From contig CAICTM010001150.1 in NCBI GenBank assembly GCA_903772945.1, forward strand, positions 1-35,703: DNA of 35,703 nt, in the 5' to 3' direction. The notes under the pieces were generated by a model that made no database searches, was not told the origin of the DNA, and worked only from the letters and a program-made list of their open reading frames with translations. Shown here in pieces: positions 19,374 to 28,535 of the stretch. This DNA comes from Seminavis robusta (lineage: Eukaryota; Bacillariophyta; Bacillariophyceae; Naviculales; Naviculaceae). Position 1 is the stretch's first letter, and each line of letters starts with the position of its first letter. The translations under genes were made by a program, and so were the position numbers.

Positions 19374-19815
19374 TTAGCTCAACCACTGAGTGGGGTGGGC
19401 AGTATCGGTGTCATGCCTCTTCAAATACTGGACAACATCTTGGTACTTCTTGCACTGGTCGGGAAGGGCGCTGGGATGAAGCATATGCGTGGCCATGTTT
19501 TGGCACTCGGTTTTGGAATACTGGGTCGGCTCGGCTGAAGCAAAGGCAAGGCAAAATGCGGCGAGTGAGGAAAAGATACGGTGGGGTAGCAGCTTCCCAT
19601 GGCCAAGAGAAATCTCCTTCACTCACCGAGGTAGTCTTCCTGCAAGCCATGTATCAAACCAGCGAATGGCACGTGAGAGAACAGATCATGTAGAGAAAAC
19701 CCATGGACACAAAAACTTGCTGAATACTGACCATTCCGGTGAGCTCGTTTTCGTTCTGGACGCTGAGACGTCGGGCAAGGTTGACAGCGTTGGAGTGGAG
19801 GGTAAGTTGCGGCAT
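19374..19815 (-). CDS. Small spliced gene, 85 codons, unknown function
   Basis: Reconstructed by hand from three exons on the minus strand: 19732-19815 (28 codons from an ATG), 19627-19639 (13 nt) and 19374-19534 (to TAA). The introns, 19640-19731 and 19535-19626, are both 92 nt, begin GTCAGT and GTGAGT, and end TTGCAG and CTTCAG; the second has a strong pyrimidine tract. Joining them keeps one frame (258 nt). The protein begins MPQLTLHSNAVNLARRL, has acidic residues around ELTGMEDYL, and ends with two Cys 17 positions apart, then KKYQDVVQYLKRHD and a Gln-Trp-Leu-Ser end. It has no signal peptide. I do not recognise a family. The last exon's frame is open upstream and then appears to start with a signal peptide, but that stretch is the intron and lacks an ATG. 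The 13-nt middle exon is the weakest point. Confidence 0.55.
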
Positions 19816-20718
19816 GTTGACGGACACAGATTGGGGCAGGTGGATGTTCGATTGCGTTGCTTTGATTGTTCTTCTTGGACTGTTTTATGAGAATTCGAAA
19901 CGAGCAAACCTTGAGTCCAAATCTGAAAGATGCTGGGTTCGACAGAGGTGTCAAGAAGATTGGAATCCTTATGATGGCGAGGAGCGGTATCTACCGGTGT
20001 TGGCCTGCACGGAGCATCAACCATCAACCATCAAAGATACCGTTTGCTTCTTTCATCAAGTGAAGCGGTAATTGTTCTTTCGCAAAGGTCACGTAGAAGA
20101 TTTACCAGAGGCTACGCGGGGTCAAAGATACGACCCCCCTCATTTTTTCGCGAAGCTTCTGCTTTGGGGGTTCTTGTTTTGGTCACGCGCGATCCAGACA
20201 CCAATCAGCTTGCGATTGCGGTCTCGATGTGGCGTGGAAAGTGCAGAGGAGGGTTCTCCATCGTGGTGTGGACAGCACAAACGCACCATGTACATCCACC
20301 GCCAGCAGCTCTTGTATGCAGGTTGTAGCCCAAGGTAAGCCAGACTCTACCGGTAGCTGACAATCTTCAGGAAAGTACATTGACACAATGTGCCAAACTG
20401 TCTAATGATGTAACTCTGACGAGAGAAGGGCCAAAAGGATACTGTCCACATTCTGCAGGTGCTGGAACAATCACTCTCAGAACCAGAGACGCAAACTACC
20501 TGGAATCTTTGTCGTAAAGAGCCTGCCTCTGAGCTACTATTTTAAAATACTGCGAAGCTAGAAGCGAGAAATTACAGACCTTTCTAAACTAAATAAGTAG
20601 GCTCAGGTGAGCTCATACAGCACCAGCCATGCCAAAGGACAGATGGGGAAGTCAGCCACAGTTCAACAATAGCTAAGCAGATACGCTTGCTCACAAGAAA
20701 CAACTACACTGTACCAAT
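19816..20718. other. Intergenic, leader of small spliced gene
   Basis: No supported gene. ACCGGT occurs near 19993 and 20349. From about 20583 the sequence begins to match the 3' flank of the second hemerythrin-like gene (AACTAAATAAGTAGG, then CATGCCAAAGG and CCACAGTTCAAC), which shows that the duplicated unit extends beyond the coding region. Confidence 0.45.
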
Positions 20719-21780
20719 TCAATCCGACTTGAGCGCCTTTGTTGGATTGGAAGCAGTGAGAGTAGTCAACACATTCTGAAGGACTGAAAATGGAAATGAA
20801 AAGCAAGCCATCATGCCCTTGAAAAAACGACTGGTCAACCCCGCTGGCTTGGGCTCGGAAGGCTTTGGGATCCCGAGGCGCACTGCCTCTGCACTCGCAA
20901 CATATGTCAGGCGATACGAGTCCACAGCAGGCTTCAAAAGCCATTGCCAAAGGAATGATGGCATTCTTTGATAGGGCATGCTCACAGTCCGAATGTGCTC
21001 TTCACCAGTGTAGTGGACAATCGCCCCGAGCTCATTCTTCGGCACATTGGACATGATTTTGAATATTAGCATGTTCATTTCGTTGTGAGACATGTAAGCT
21101 CTGACCAATGGAACAATAGTTGCTTCTTCCAATTCAATATGCAACGTTAACTCTTTCTGGTATCCTGTCCATTTTTCCAAAAGTCGCTCCAACACTTGGT
21201 CAGCTTCGAGACCGTTCTGAGTTTCCATAGCACTCCGCAAGTTCACCATCAAGTCTTGGATGGCTTTGAACATATTGTCAATGTCAGCGTGGGTTGTCGA
21301 GATCTCTTTGGGCCATTGGAATCGTTTCTTGGCAATCTCGCCCACAGTGACTTCCTCATGTTCATGGTGCGCTTCCAGGTACTGACGGTGTCCGCTCCAA
21401 ACGGTGTGGAGGCAGTCCACCACCCATGCTTCCAGAGGCTCGTTCTTGGCTGTCGTCTTGCGTCTCTCCACCAAGGCTTCCAGAGCCTTCCGCATGCTCT
21501 CCGCCTCACCGAGGATGGCCTGATGGCTGTGCAACCATAGATTCTCTTCTGGGGGAAACGAATAGGTATTCCCTTTATCCGGTGGATACTTCTTCAAGAG
21601 CTGATAGGCAGCAACATCAATTGATTGCGCCATGGTCGAAGTGTACGGTACAAGAAGCTTCGAATAGCTCTTCGAATAATGATTTTCGAAGCTACTTTGC
21701 CTTCTTTTTGATCACCTTTAGAACAAACAAACAGACAGCAAGCAAGCTTCGCTAGCTAGATGTCGCGTTTGGTTGAAAGC
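20583..21780 (-). repeat. Tandem duplication unit, left copy
   Basis: Contains the first hemerythrin-like gene plus about 135 bp of 3' flank and about 145 bp of upstream flank that match the second copy. The upstream shared elements are TGTCGCGTTTGGTTG and the GCTTTGCCTTCTTTT-type segment. The boundaries are approximate. Confidence 0.7.
20719..21633 (-). CDS. Hemerythrin-like (HHE) domain protein, copy 1
   Basis: A 304-residue protein with a helical HHE cation-binding pattern: His35 and His37 in helix A (NLWLHSHQAIL), His82 and the cluster His89-His90-Glu91-His92-Glu93-Glu94 (GHRQYLEAHHEHEE), His165/Glu169/Glu170 (LHIELEEA) and His213 (GEEHIRTV). In hemerythrin-like proteins such residues bind a di-iron centre that carries O2 or senses iron, oxygen or reactive species. 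The canonical ligand set is not certain here. The C-terminus has an aromatic/hydrophobic stretch (about 270-290) that could bind membranes. No signal peptide is evident. The ATG at 21633 has the context GCGCCATGG-type on the reverse strand. The gene lies in tandem with a second copy 1.0 kb away in the same orientation. Confidence 0.8.
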   Translation of the reverse strand: MAQSIDVAAYQLLKKYPPDKGNTYSFPPEENLWLHSHQAILGEAESMRKALEALVERRKTTAKNEPLEAWVVDCLHTVWSGHRQYLEAHHEHEEVTVGEIAKKRFQWPKEISTTHADIDNMFKAIQDLMVNLRSAMETQNGLEADQVLERLLEKWTGYQKELTLHIELEEATIVPLVRAYMSHNEMNMLIFKIMSNVPKNELGAIVHYTGEEHIRTVSMPYQRMPSFLWQWLLKPAVDSYRLTYVASAEAVRLGIPKPSEPKPAGLTSRFFKGMMACFSFPFSVLQNVLTTLTASNPTKALKSD

Positions 21781-22636
21781 TATGGGGAGCAATTCTTGAA
21801 AGGTTTGTGGTGCAGTAAGACGTATCGCGTTTTGATGTGCGCGGAAGAGCTGTGGAAGCCATGTTTCTAAAAACGAAGAAGACAAGCGAGATGCCCCTCC
21901 ACCAGGGGTTGCTCACTTTCTCACTTTTGCGCCTTTACTTTCTACGGACGTACGATACCGGTACTCCTGGAGTCACCACCGGAAAAAGAGGCACGACCGG
22001 AAAACCTCAAAAGCCTTCCCGAGGACGGGGTAAATATAAAAAAAAAGCTGGTTTAGAGTAGGGTAATTATCTACGGAAGCCAGCCGGGGTAATTTGTATG
22101 ACCACCTTCTCCGCGGACGGAGAGCCTCGCTCATCCAGCAAGCATCCCAACCTCCATTTACAGAGGCATCACGTTTGCTGACAGAGATACCAATAGCAGT
22201 TTAACCAATAGAGTCAACCTGGGAATACTATGAGATAGGGGATACATAGATTGGATGTGATAGCCGCTTCCCCATTTGATGGCCGTGGAGTTAGCAACTC
22301 TGGCAGGTTTGGTCAAACCGGAAAATTCCGCTGGTGACTCCAGAAGTAGCTTTCTCACTTTTGTGCTTCTATCTGGAGCTGTACTGCCGTACCCGATAAC
22401 GGTACTGGTACCGTACCTGTAGTTACAGCGGTTCTACGGCGCACCGGTACCGGTACATGTATGAGAGACATGAACTACAAAGAATGATCCATACAACGTA
22501 TCTAGCTAGAGAAGCCAGAAACGCAACAGTTAAAACTAAATAAGTAGGCCATGCCAAAGGCCTGATCGGGGAAATCAACCACAGTTCAACGAAGCAACTA
22601 CAATGTAGCTCCCCGCAAGACAGGAACACTACCCAT
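21634..22636. other. Spacer between hemerythrin duplicates
   Basis: Includes the upstream flank of copy 1 (duplicated in copy 2) and the 3' flank of copy 2. In between, short segments recur in mixed orientation: CTTTCTCACTTTTG at about 21907 and 22350 (direct), and GGAGTCACCACCGG near 21970 against CCGCTGGTGACTCC near 22332 (inverted, one mismatch). A dense palindrome patch (GGTACTGGTACCGTACC and ACCGGTACCGGTAC) occupies about 22400-22456. No supported gene. Confidence 0.45.
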
Positions 22637-23690
22637 TCAATCCGACTTGAGCACCTTTGTTGGATTGGAAGCAGCAAGAGTCGCCAACACCTTCTGAAGG
22701 ACCGAAAATGGAACCGAAAAGTAACCCATTATGCCCTTGAAAAAACGACTAATCAACCCCACTGGCATGGGCTCGGAATGCTTTGGGATCCCGAGACGCA
22801 CTGCCTCTGCGCTCGCCACATACGTCAGGCGATACGCGTCCACAGCAGGCTTCAACAGCCAGTTCCAAAGGAATGATGGCATTCTTTGATAGGGCATGGT
22901 CACAGTCCGAATGTGCTCTTCACCAGTGTAGTGGACAATCGCCCCGAGCTCATTCTTGGGCACATTCGACATCATTTTGAAGATAAGCATGTTCATTTCG
23001 TTGTGAGACATGTAAGCTCTGACCAATGGAACAATAGTTGCTTCTTCCAATTCAATATGCAACGTTAACTCTTTCTGGTATCCTGTCCATTTTTCCAAAA
23101 GTCGCTCCAACACTTGGTCAGCTTCGAGACCGTTCTGAGTTTCCATAGCACTCCGCAAGTTCACCATCAAGTCATGGATGGCTTTGAACATATTGTCAAG
23201 GTCATCGTGGGTTGACGAGATCTCTTTGGGCCATTGAAATCGTTTCTTGGCAATCTCGCCCACGAGGACTTCCTCATGTTCATGGTGCGCTTCCAGGTAC
23301 TGACGGTGTCCGCTCCAAACGGTGTGGAGGCAGTCCACCACCCATGCTTCCAGAGGCTCGTTCTTGGCTGTCGTCTTGCGTCTCTCCACCAAAGCTTCCA
23401 GAGCCTTCTGCATGCTCTCGACCTCACCGAGGATGGCCTGATGGCACTGCAACCATAGATTCTCTTCCGGAGGAAACGAATAGGTATCCCCTTTATCCGG
23501 TGGATGTTTATCCGAGAGCTGGTAGGCTGCAACATCAATGGGTGGTGCCATGGTTGAAATACAAATGGCTTCGAATGATGATTTTCAAAGCTGCTTTGCC
23601 TTCTTTTGTGATGGTTGATGCTGCAAAGACAAAAGCAAGCGGCTAGCTAGAGCAACAGCTGTCGCGTTTGGTTGGAAGATACTCATGCTC
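22530..23690 (-). repeat. Tandem duplication unit, right copy
   Basis: Second copy of the unit at 20583-21780, containing the second hemerythrin-like gene. The 3' flank shares AACTAAATAAGTAGG and the upstream flank shares GCTAGCTAGA and TGTCGCGTTTGGTTG with copy 1. The boundaries are approximate. Confidence 0.7.
22637..23551 (-). CDS. Hemerythrin-like (HHE) domain protein, copy 2
   Basis: A 304-residue paralogue of the gene at 20719-21633, with about 31 differences by my count (about 90% identity). Most differences fall in the first 50 and last 90 residues; residues 127-192 are identical. The His cluster at 89-94, His165 and Glu169/170 are kept, but His35 of helix A is Gln and Ser36 is Cys, so metal or oxygen binding may differ if His35 is a ligand. 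His37 is retained in both. The substitutions near the C-terminus are mainly conservative and keep its hydrophobic character. The two copies have the same orientation and related upstream flanks, so they may be regulated alike. Confidence 0.8.
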   Translation of the reverse strand: MAPPIDVAAYQLSDKHPPDKGDTYSFPPEENLWLQCHQAILGEVESMQKALEALVERRKTTAKNEPLEAWVVDCLHTVWSGHRQYLEAHHEHEEVLVGEIAKKRFQWPKEISSTHDDLDNMFKAIHDLMVNLRSAMETQNGLEADQVLERLLEKWTGYQKELTLHIELEEATIVPLVRAYMSHNEMNMLIFKMMSNVPKNELGAIVHYTGEEHIRTVTMPYQRMPSFLWNWLLKPAVDAYRLTYVASAEAVRLGIPKHSEPMPVGLISRFFKGIMGYFSVPFSVLQKVLATLAASNPTKVLKSD

Positions 23691-25117
23691 CTGTTTCGCG
23701 GGAGATTAGAATTTCTCAAAAGATAGCATACACGTACAATTTGTACCGTACTGTACCGGTTGCAAAAGCTGTTGCAATGCAGCTTGGTAATCGCGTCTGA
23801 CGAGTACGGTACCATGGTACAAAGACAAAGCAAGCTACTGGCGTAGTTGTCGCGTTTTAAAGTCGGTTTGAAGATATCAAATAAATTTGATTTTGACAGT
23901 TTCTCAAGAGTGAAATTGAATTTAATTTCACAATTAAATTTAATACTAGCTACCAAAATACAAAATAGGAGAAATCACTATTTTAATTGTTTCTGTATTG
24001 CTTTTTTTTGTATATTTCAAAATTATGTAAACTATTTCAATACTGTTTTGGCATTTTAAAGCAGTAGTTTCACGAAAACATGATACTACAAACGTGAAAT
24101 TGAGACGACTTGTGAAACCAGCTCCAGTAGCGGGTTTCCGGACGTTGCTATGTCAATTCTCAAGCGAAAGATGCTGCACAATGGATTTGGTGGTACATAC
24201 AATGTACCAGTGGGGTTTTTAGACGATCAAGAAGAGCACTTGATCAATTATCTTTGAGTACCGTATTAGTTTCGTAGATGTATTTATCCGTACTATTAAT
24301 AGTAGGTACCTGCTTGGCAGTGTTCAGCAGTGGCTCCTTGACTGAAAGCACTGGTAAAGCACTGGTTTTCTCCACCCCCCTGGTACCAGTACCGTACCAT
24401 ACCTCTAGCTAGTTAGCTTGCCACTAGCTAGCTAGTACCAGTACATGTAGCAGCACAGTAGTACTAGCGTTGCAGCATATTAATAGTAGTACCAGTGAGC
24501 TTCGCAATCGCGTCTGTAGACTACATACATGTACTCTAAGTACCGGTACTACTTTTACTAGTATTAGTATTTCTTTAATTTTACCACCACATAACTCTTG
24601 AAAGTCTCGCTCGAGCACATCTTACCGTGACCTTAGTCAAGTGTATTGAGGCAAATGCGCGTTCAAAGCCAAAAACAGATCTTAGGTGACGTAATTTCTA
24701 AAACTTCAAGCCAGCTCAGGCTGCAAGGTACCGTACAACTGTACGACTGTACTAATCCGGATTAGCATGGTCGTACCAGTACCCGTTCTACCAGCCCGTT
24801 CTCCCATACAGTGTACTGGTAGTGCTGCGTTTAGCATGAACATACCCGTTCTACCAGAACTGTGCTGTGGATTACTGTGTACCAAGCACCAGGTGGTACC
24901 AGACTGGTACCAACCCACGGGCCGAACAGTAACACAGCGCCATACCGTATGGCATAGTGCTACCGCTACTGGTATCGTTGAGTGGTACTGTACGGTACCG
25001 TAACGGTTATACGGATTTTTGAGGAGGGTTTGTTGCAGGCTGGCGACCAACCAGCCAGTAGAAGTGGATAGCGGCCCACTATTCTTGCGGGAAGGCGGAG
25101 GAGCCGTGTCTACAATC
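23552..25117. other. Palindrome-dense intergenic stretch
   Basis: No supported gene. It contains a third echo of the hemerythrin upstream flank at about 23818-23875 (AAAGACAAAGCAAGC, then TTGTCGCGTTTTAAAG), an AT-rich patch with self-complementary ATTTAAT/ATTAAAT runs at about 23910-23945, TACTATTAATAGTA at 24291-24304, and unusually many GTAC, GGTACC and CTAGCTAG motifs at 23740-23825 and 24375-25010. The right end holds the leader of the SET gene, where TGACGT occurs near 24688. Confidence 0.5.
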
Positions 25118-26407
25118 ATGACAATGAAGGTGCGGCAGGCGATTGCGTTATTGCTGGCAATTTCTTCTCTTCACTGTTCTCAAGCAGGTTCTGGACGGGA
25201 TGTGGTGGCACTGTCGAGATGGGCCAAAGAAGAGGGAATCGTAATGCACGAATGTCTGGAATGGAAACAGTATACAACGGACAAAGGGGAGCAAGAAGAA
25301 GATTGGGGTCTGGTGCTCACCAAGTCGTTACCTCGGGGTACGGTCCTCTTGAAGGTCCCTCGATCCTTGGTTCTGGATGCTGCCGTCATTTGTGACAAAC
25401 TAAAATCCGAATGGGTGCCCGCGCAATTAGAAAATGCCATGAAGGCACTGGGGAACTACCAGGTTCATTTGGAAAAGTTCTGGATTGTGCTGCAACTGTT
25501 GCGGTGTCGCAAGGAATGCAAAAATAGCAACAACAATAATCGCTGGGCGCCTTGGTTGGCTGCCATGCCCCAAACATTTCCTCAATTTTCCAAAGCCGAA
25601 CAAGCCTGTCTCCCCTTTTACGCTCGGTATGCCTCCGAGTATCAAGATGCACAGCTAGATGCCTTTTGTCAAGCTGCCATGGCATTACAAGAGATTGACG
25701 ACAACAACCCCGACGATGCCGACGATCTAAAATGGGCGTTTCAAGCTGTGGGCAGTCGCTTCTGGAAGACGGCACCCATCAAAGAGGGCATTCCAACCAC
25801 GTCCGAATTGGTACCCATTGGAGACATGTTCAACCATCGAGATCCGCCCAATGTCGCCATGGTACATGACGAGGAAGATTCCATCACGTTTGTCTACATG
25901 GGAGACGACGACGACAAGAAGGACGGTGATGATGATGCTGATCACAGGGACTTGTTCATTACGTACGGTCAGGAAAGCAATCCGCATCGGCTGCTCGTCA
26001 TTTTTGGATTCGTTCCGGACGAAACCGCCATGCCCAAAGTATGGAGTCATCTTATTTATTCCGATACCAATCAGTTTTCCAACAATATCCCCGAAATGGT
26101 GTTTGATGCCACGGACGGAAGCGTCTCCCAAAATGTGTGGGATGCCGTCTTGTACGAAATCTTGCAACCGATAGAACCAGAGGAATTTCTGCAAGCGAGA
26201 GAAGAGAATCACGTCAAATACAAACCATTCACGGCGGATTTGTTGAATGATCACGTGACGAGACAACTGGAAGAGTTGGCCTCATTGCGGGCAAACATTG
26301 ATTCCACGACAGGCGACAACATGGACCTGATACGACAGCACAATGACTTTATGACAAGAACATTCATTAGAGTCAAGGAAACCTTGAAGCAATATCTGAA
26401 GAACTGA
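25118..26407 (+). CDS. SET-domain lysine methyltransferase, Rubisco-LSMT/SETD3-like
   Basis: A 429-residue protein. I start at the ATG at 25118, which opens a signal peptide (KVRQAIALLLAISSLHCSQA, cleavage near 25); the frame runs upstream to a TTG but that part does not look coding. SET-domain parts: WGLVLTKSLPRGTVLLKVPR near 61-80 (split SET start), a long insert typical of the LSMT/SETD3 group, LVPIGDMFNHRDPPNV near 230-245 (the NH motif), then FITYGQESNPHRLL and FGFVPDE near 278-302 (the catalytic Tyr region). A C-terminal helical part matches the usual substrate-binding domain position. The enzyme would transfer methyl from S-adenosylmethionine to a lysine or histidine side chain; the substrate is unknown. 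An Asp-rich insert (about 264-275) lies inside the SET region. A signal peptide is unexpected for a cytosolic or nuclear enzyme and suggests an ER, secretory or plastid route. Confidence 0.85.
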   Translation: MTMKVRQAIALLLAISSLHCSQAGSGRDVVALSRWAKEEGIVMHECLEWKQYTTDKGEQEEDWGLVLTKSLPRGTVLLKVPRSLVLDAAVICDKLKSEWVPAQLENAMKALGNYQVHLEKFWIVLQLLRCRKECKNSNNNNRWAPWLAAMPQTFPQFSKAEQACLPFYARYASEYQDAQLDAFCQAAMALQEIDDNNPDDADDLKWAFQAVGSRFWKTAPIKEGIPTTSELVPIGDMFNHRDPPNVAMVHDEEDSITFVYMGDDDDKKDGDDDADHRDLFITYGQESNPHRLLVIFGFVPDETAMPKVWSHLIYSDTNQFSNNIPEMVFDATDGSVSQNVWDAVLYEILQPIEPEEFLQAREENHVKYKPFTADLLNDHVTRQLEELASLRANIDSTTGDNMDLIRQHNDFMTRTFIRVKETLKQYLKN

Positions 26408-26705
26408 GGGATCGAATTAACTAGCTAGAATTGCCAATATGGTGGGCCTTCCCGTCTGCATACAGAATCCATTGTCAATCCTGGATGCTTCTTGTTAAAG
26501 ATCCAATTCTTCTCCACTCACAACACTAGGCATCCTCCTGGTTGATATGGTCAATTGAATTCGAAGCAACAAAAGAGAATGAATCCAATTACACGAGTCA
26601 CTTGTAAGGTGCAGGCCAATGAAATGCAGTATTGACCCCTGACATACTGGAGGCACCGATCACAGTTTTGGAGCACAAAAATTCGGTATTGTGGTTAAAA
26701 GAAGA
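26408..26705. other. 3' flanks of SET gene and MYND-TPR relic
   Basis: About 300 bp between convergent reading frames. CTAGCTAG occurs near 26424. Nothing else is recognised. Confidence 0.4.
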
Positions 26706-28079
26706 TTATGTTGATCGCCGATTGCCTATATTTTTAAATGTCAGATTGGTTTTATTCAAGTCAATCATCACTCTCACATACTTCCACTGGTCAACCTCCT
26801 CCATGCTTGAAATGAGAGCCACCACGTTCTCTGGCATTGGGTACAGCCGTAGATTTCTGGGTTTGATCCGCTTTGGTGAGATGATTCCGTCAACTTTCAC
26901 AGCAACTCTGCCATCTTCCAACCCATCCATGCAGACCAGAACAATTTTGTTGTTCATTGCCAAGCCTGAGGGACTCACAAGGTCCTGTATGACAACCCAA
27001 AGGCCAGCTTCACTGATACCCGTACCTCTTTCCGGGATCACAGAGTGAAGAGCTCCAGAATTCCGTGCTTCTTCAACAATTGTCGTGATTTTAGCGGCCA
27101 GTTGTGCATCCCTTGTATAGGCATCCTCAGCATAGTCTTCACTTTTTTCAGATATCACCACTTTGAAGAGTGTATTGGCTTCCTTCATCTCTGTAGCTGT
27201 GCACTCCACGGACAAACTGTTGATGAACTCATCACAATGAGCCCAATAAATCCAATATTCACCTTTGGAAATCAAACCAAACAGGGCACAAGCTCTTATG
27301 AAAGACGCCTGATATATTGTCTTTTTGCTTGTGCTGTTGGCCCTGAAAAAATTGAGTAGGACATTTGTGATTCGCTTCAGCACCCCATTATGGTACCACC
27401 AATTTGGTTTCTGAAGCTTCAGATCCTCAAAAACATATTCAATTGTGATAGCAAGCATGCCAAGTGCCCATTTCATCATGTCCAGATGGATGTCCTGATT
27501 AATGGATTTGGCGACTTCCAAATCAGTGCAGCAACTTACGACAAGAAGAGCTGACAGAATTCTCCATGCCATCCTTCTGTTTCCCAATAACATGAAAGAC
27601 CTTCATTTTTTTGTCCTGATACTTCAAAGCACAAACCAAGTCTACGAAAGGCGACTGGTTTCCTTGGTTCTAGTTTGATTGCTTTTTGAAGGTCTTTCTT
27701 CGCACCTTTGATGTCACCTGCCAAAACTCTCCGATCTGCTGTAGAAACGAGATCAATGTACTCAGATTTCTCTTCCCTATCAAGGGGTTCCACCATTCCA
27801 GACAATAGCCAATCAGCAGCATCATTCTCAAAGCTCTGTGCAACCTCTTGATGCCACTTTTTGTGTTCTGGCCAAGCCTTTTGAAAGCAATTTTAGGAAC
27901 AAAAAGAGCAGGTATTAACCGTTCTTAGTACAACGAGGACACTGATTGAATGGCCTGCCATCTGGCTCCACCATTCGACAACCCCAGAAGACTCTACCTG
28001 TCTTTGTACATGGTGGTCCCTCCAGAATTCTATTGATCAGATCTTGCTGTGTTGGTTCTATAGGACGTTGCTTGTATGT
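26706..28079 (-). pseudogene. Decayed MYND zinc finger-TPR protein gene
   Basis: Pieces of one protein are spread over several frames on the minus strand. The 5' part, 27918-28079, has no start codon and reads ...PPCTKTGRVFWGC and NQCPRCTKNG. One frame shift later (27536-27916), TCSFCS is followed by an in-frame TAA (27893-27895) and then NCFQKAWPEHKKWH, completing a MYND-type zinc finger. The same frame continues with a TPR-like helix pair (LAGDIKGAKKDLQKAIKLEP, then VAFRRLGLCFEVSG). After a run of seven A (near 27608-27614) the homology moves to another frame, leading to a 295-codon open frame (26706-27593) ending with GLWVVIQDLVSPSGL and PRNLRLYP, a C-terminal module seen in algal MYND/TPR proteins. 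MYND fingers bind proline-rich partners. At least three lesions point to a pseudogene, though assembly errors could explain the homopolymer shift. Confidence 0.65.
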
Positions 28080-28274
28080 TTAGCCACGCAAACCTACCGT
28101 CTCAGCGTAAAGAAAATCAAACCACTGTCAGCTGTTCTTTAGTAACTCTAGCTAGCGAGTACCAGTATGGTAATGCACGTGGAGAAGGACGAATAATCCG
28201 AAGTGGACTATTAATAGTACTTGTTAGTAGAGTAGTACCACTACCAGATACTGGTACCAGTGGTTGTTGCGAAT

Positions 28275-28535
28275 TTGGTGTGTACCTTGGTGTGTACCTT
28301 GGTGTGTTCCTTGGTATGTTTTGGTGTGTTTATTTTTAAAAGTGGCAGATTCTTTGCAACAGGTAAATTGGTGTGTTCAAGTGTGTTTATTTAAAGGCGC
28401 AGTGCATTTCTCTGGTAAGCTGGTTGTGGTAGTGTGTTTGTATTTAACGGCACACTTTACCTTGCAGGATAGAAAATCGTGGTAGTATGTTTTTATTTAA
28501 CGGTACACTTTACCTTGCATTTTAGCAAATCGTGG
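28275..28535 (+). repeat. Degenerate minisatellite, 12-mer and 55-mer levels
   Basis: 28275-28330 holds about five units related to TTGGTGTGTACC. From 28323 to about 28532, longer units of about 45-58 bp follow, each with (T/G)GTGTGTTT-TATTTAA. The last two (about 28426-28479 and 28480-28532) are the closest, sharing GTGGTAGT(G/A)TGTTT, TTTAACGG(C/T)ACACTTTACC and AAATCGTGGT. The earlier units are progressively more diverged. Confidence 0.7.

Noticed and set aside
19374..19622. 82-codon secreted protein with an apparent signal peptide
   Set aside because: It has no ATG before the hydrophobic part, which coincides with the pyrimidine tract of a convincing 92-nt intron.
21837..22061. 74-codon plus-strand frame between the hemerythrin copies
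   Set aside because: Its composition is Arg/Lys/Gly-rich across repeat-like sequence and no domain is visible.
28076..28339. 87-codon plus-strand frame
   Set aside because: Its second half is the translated minisatellite, and the first half has no domain.
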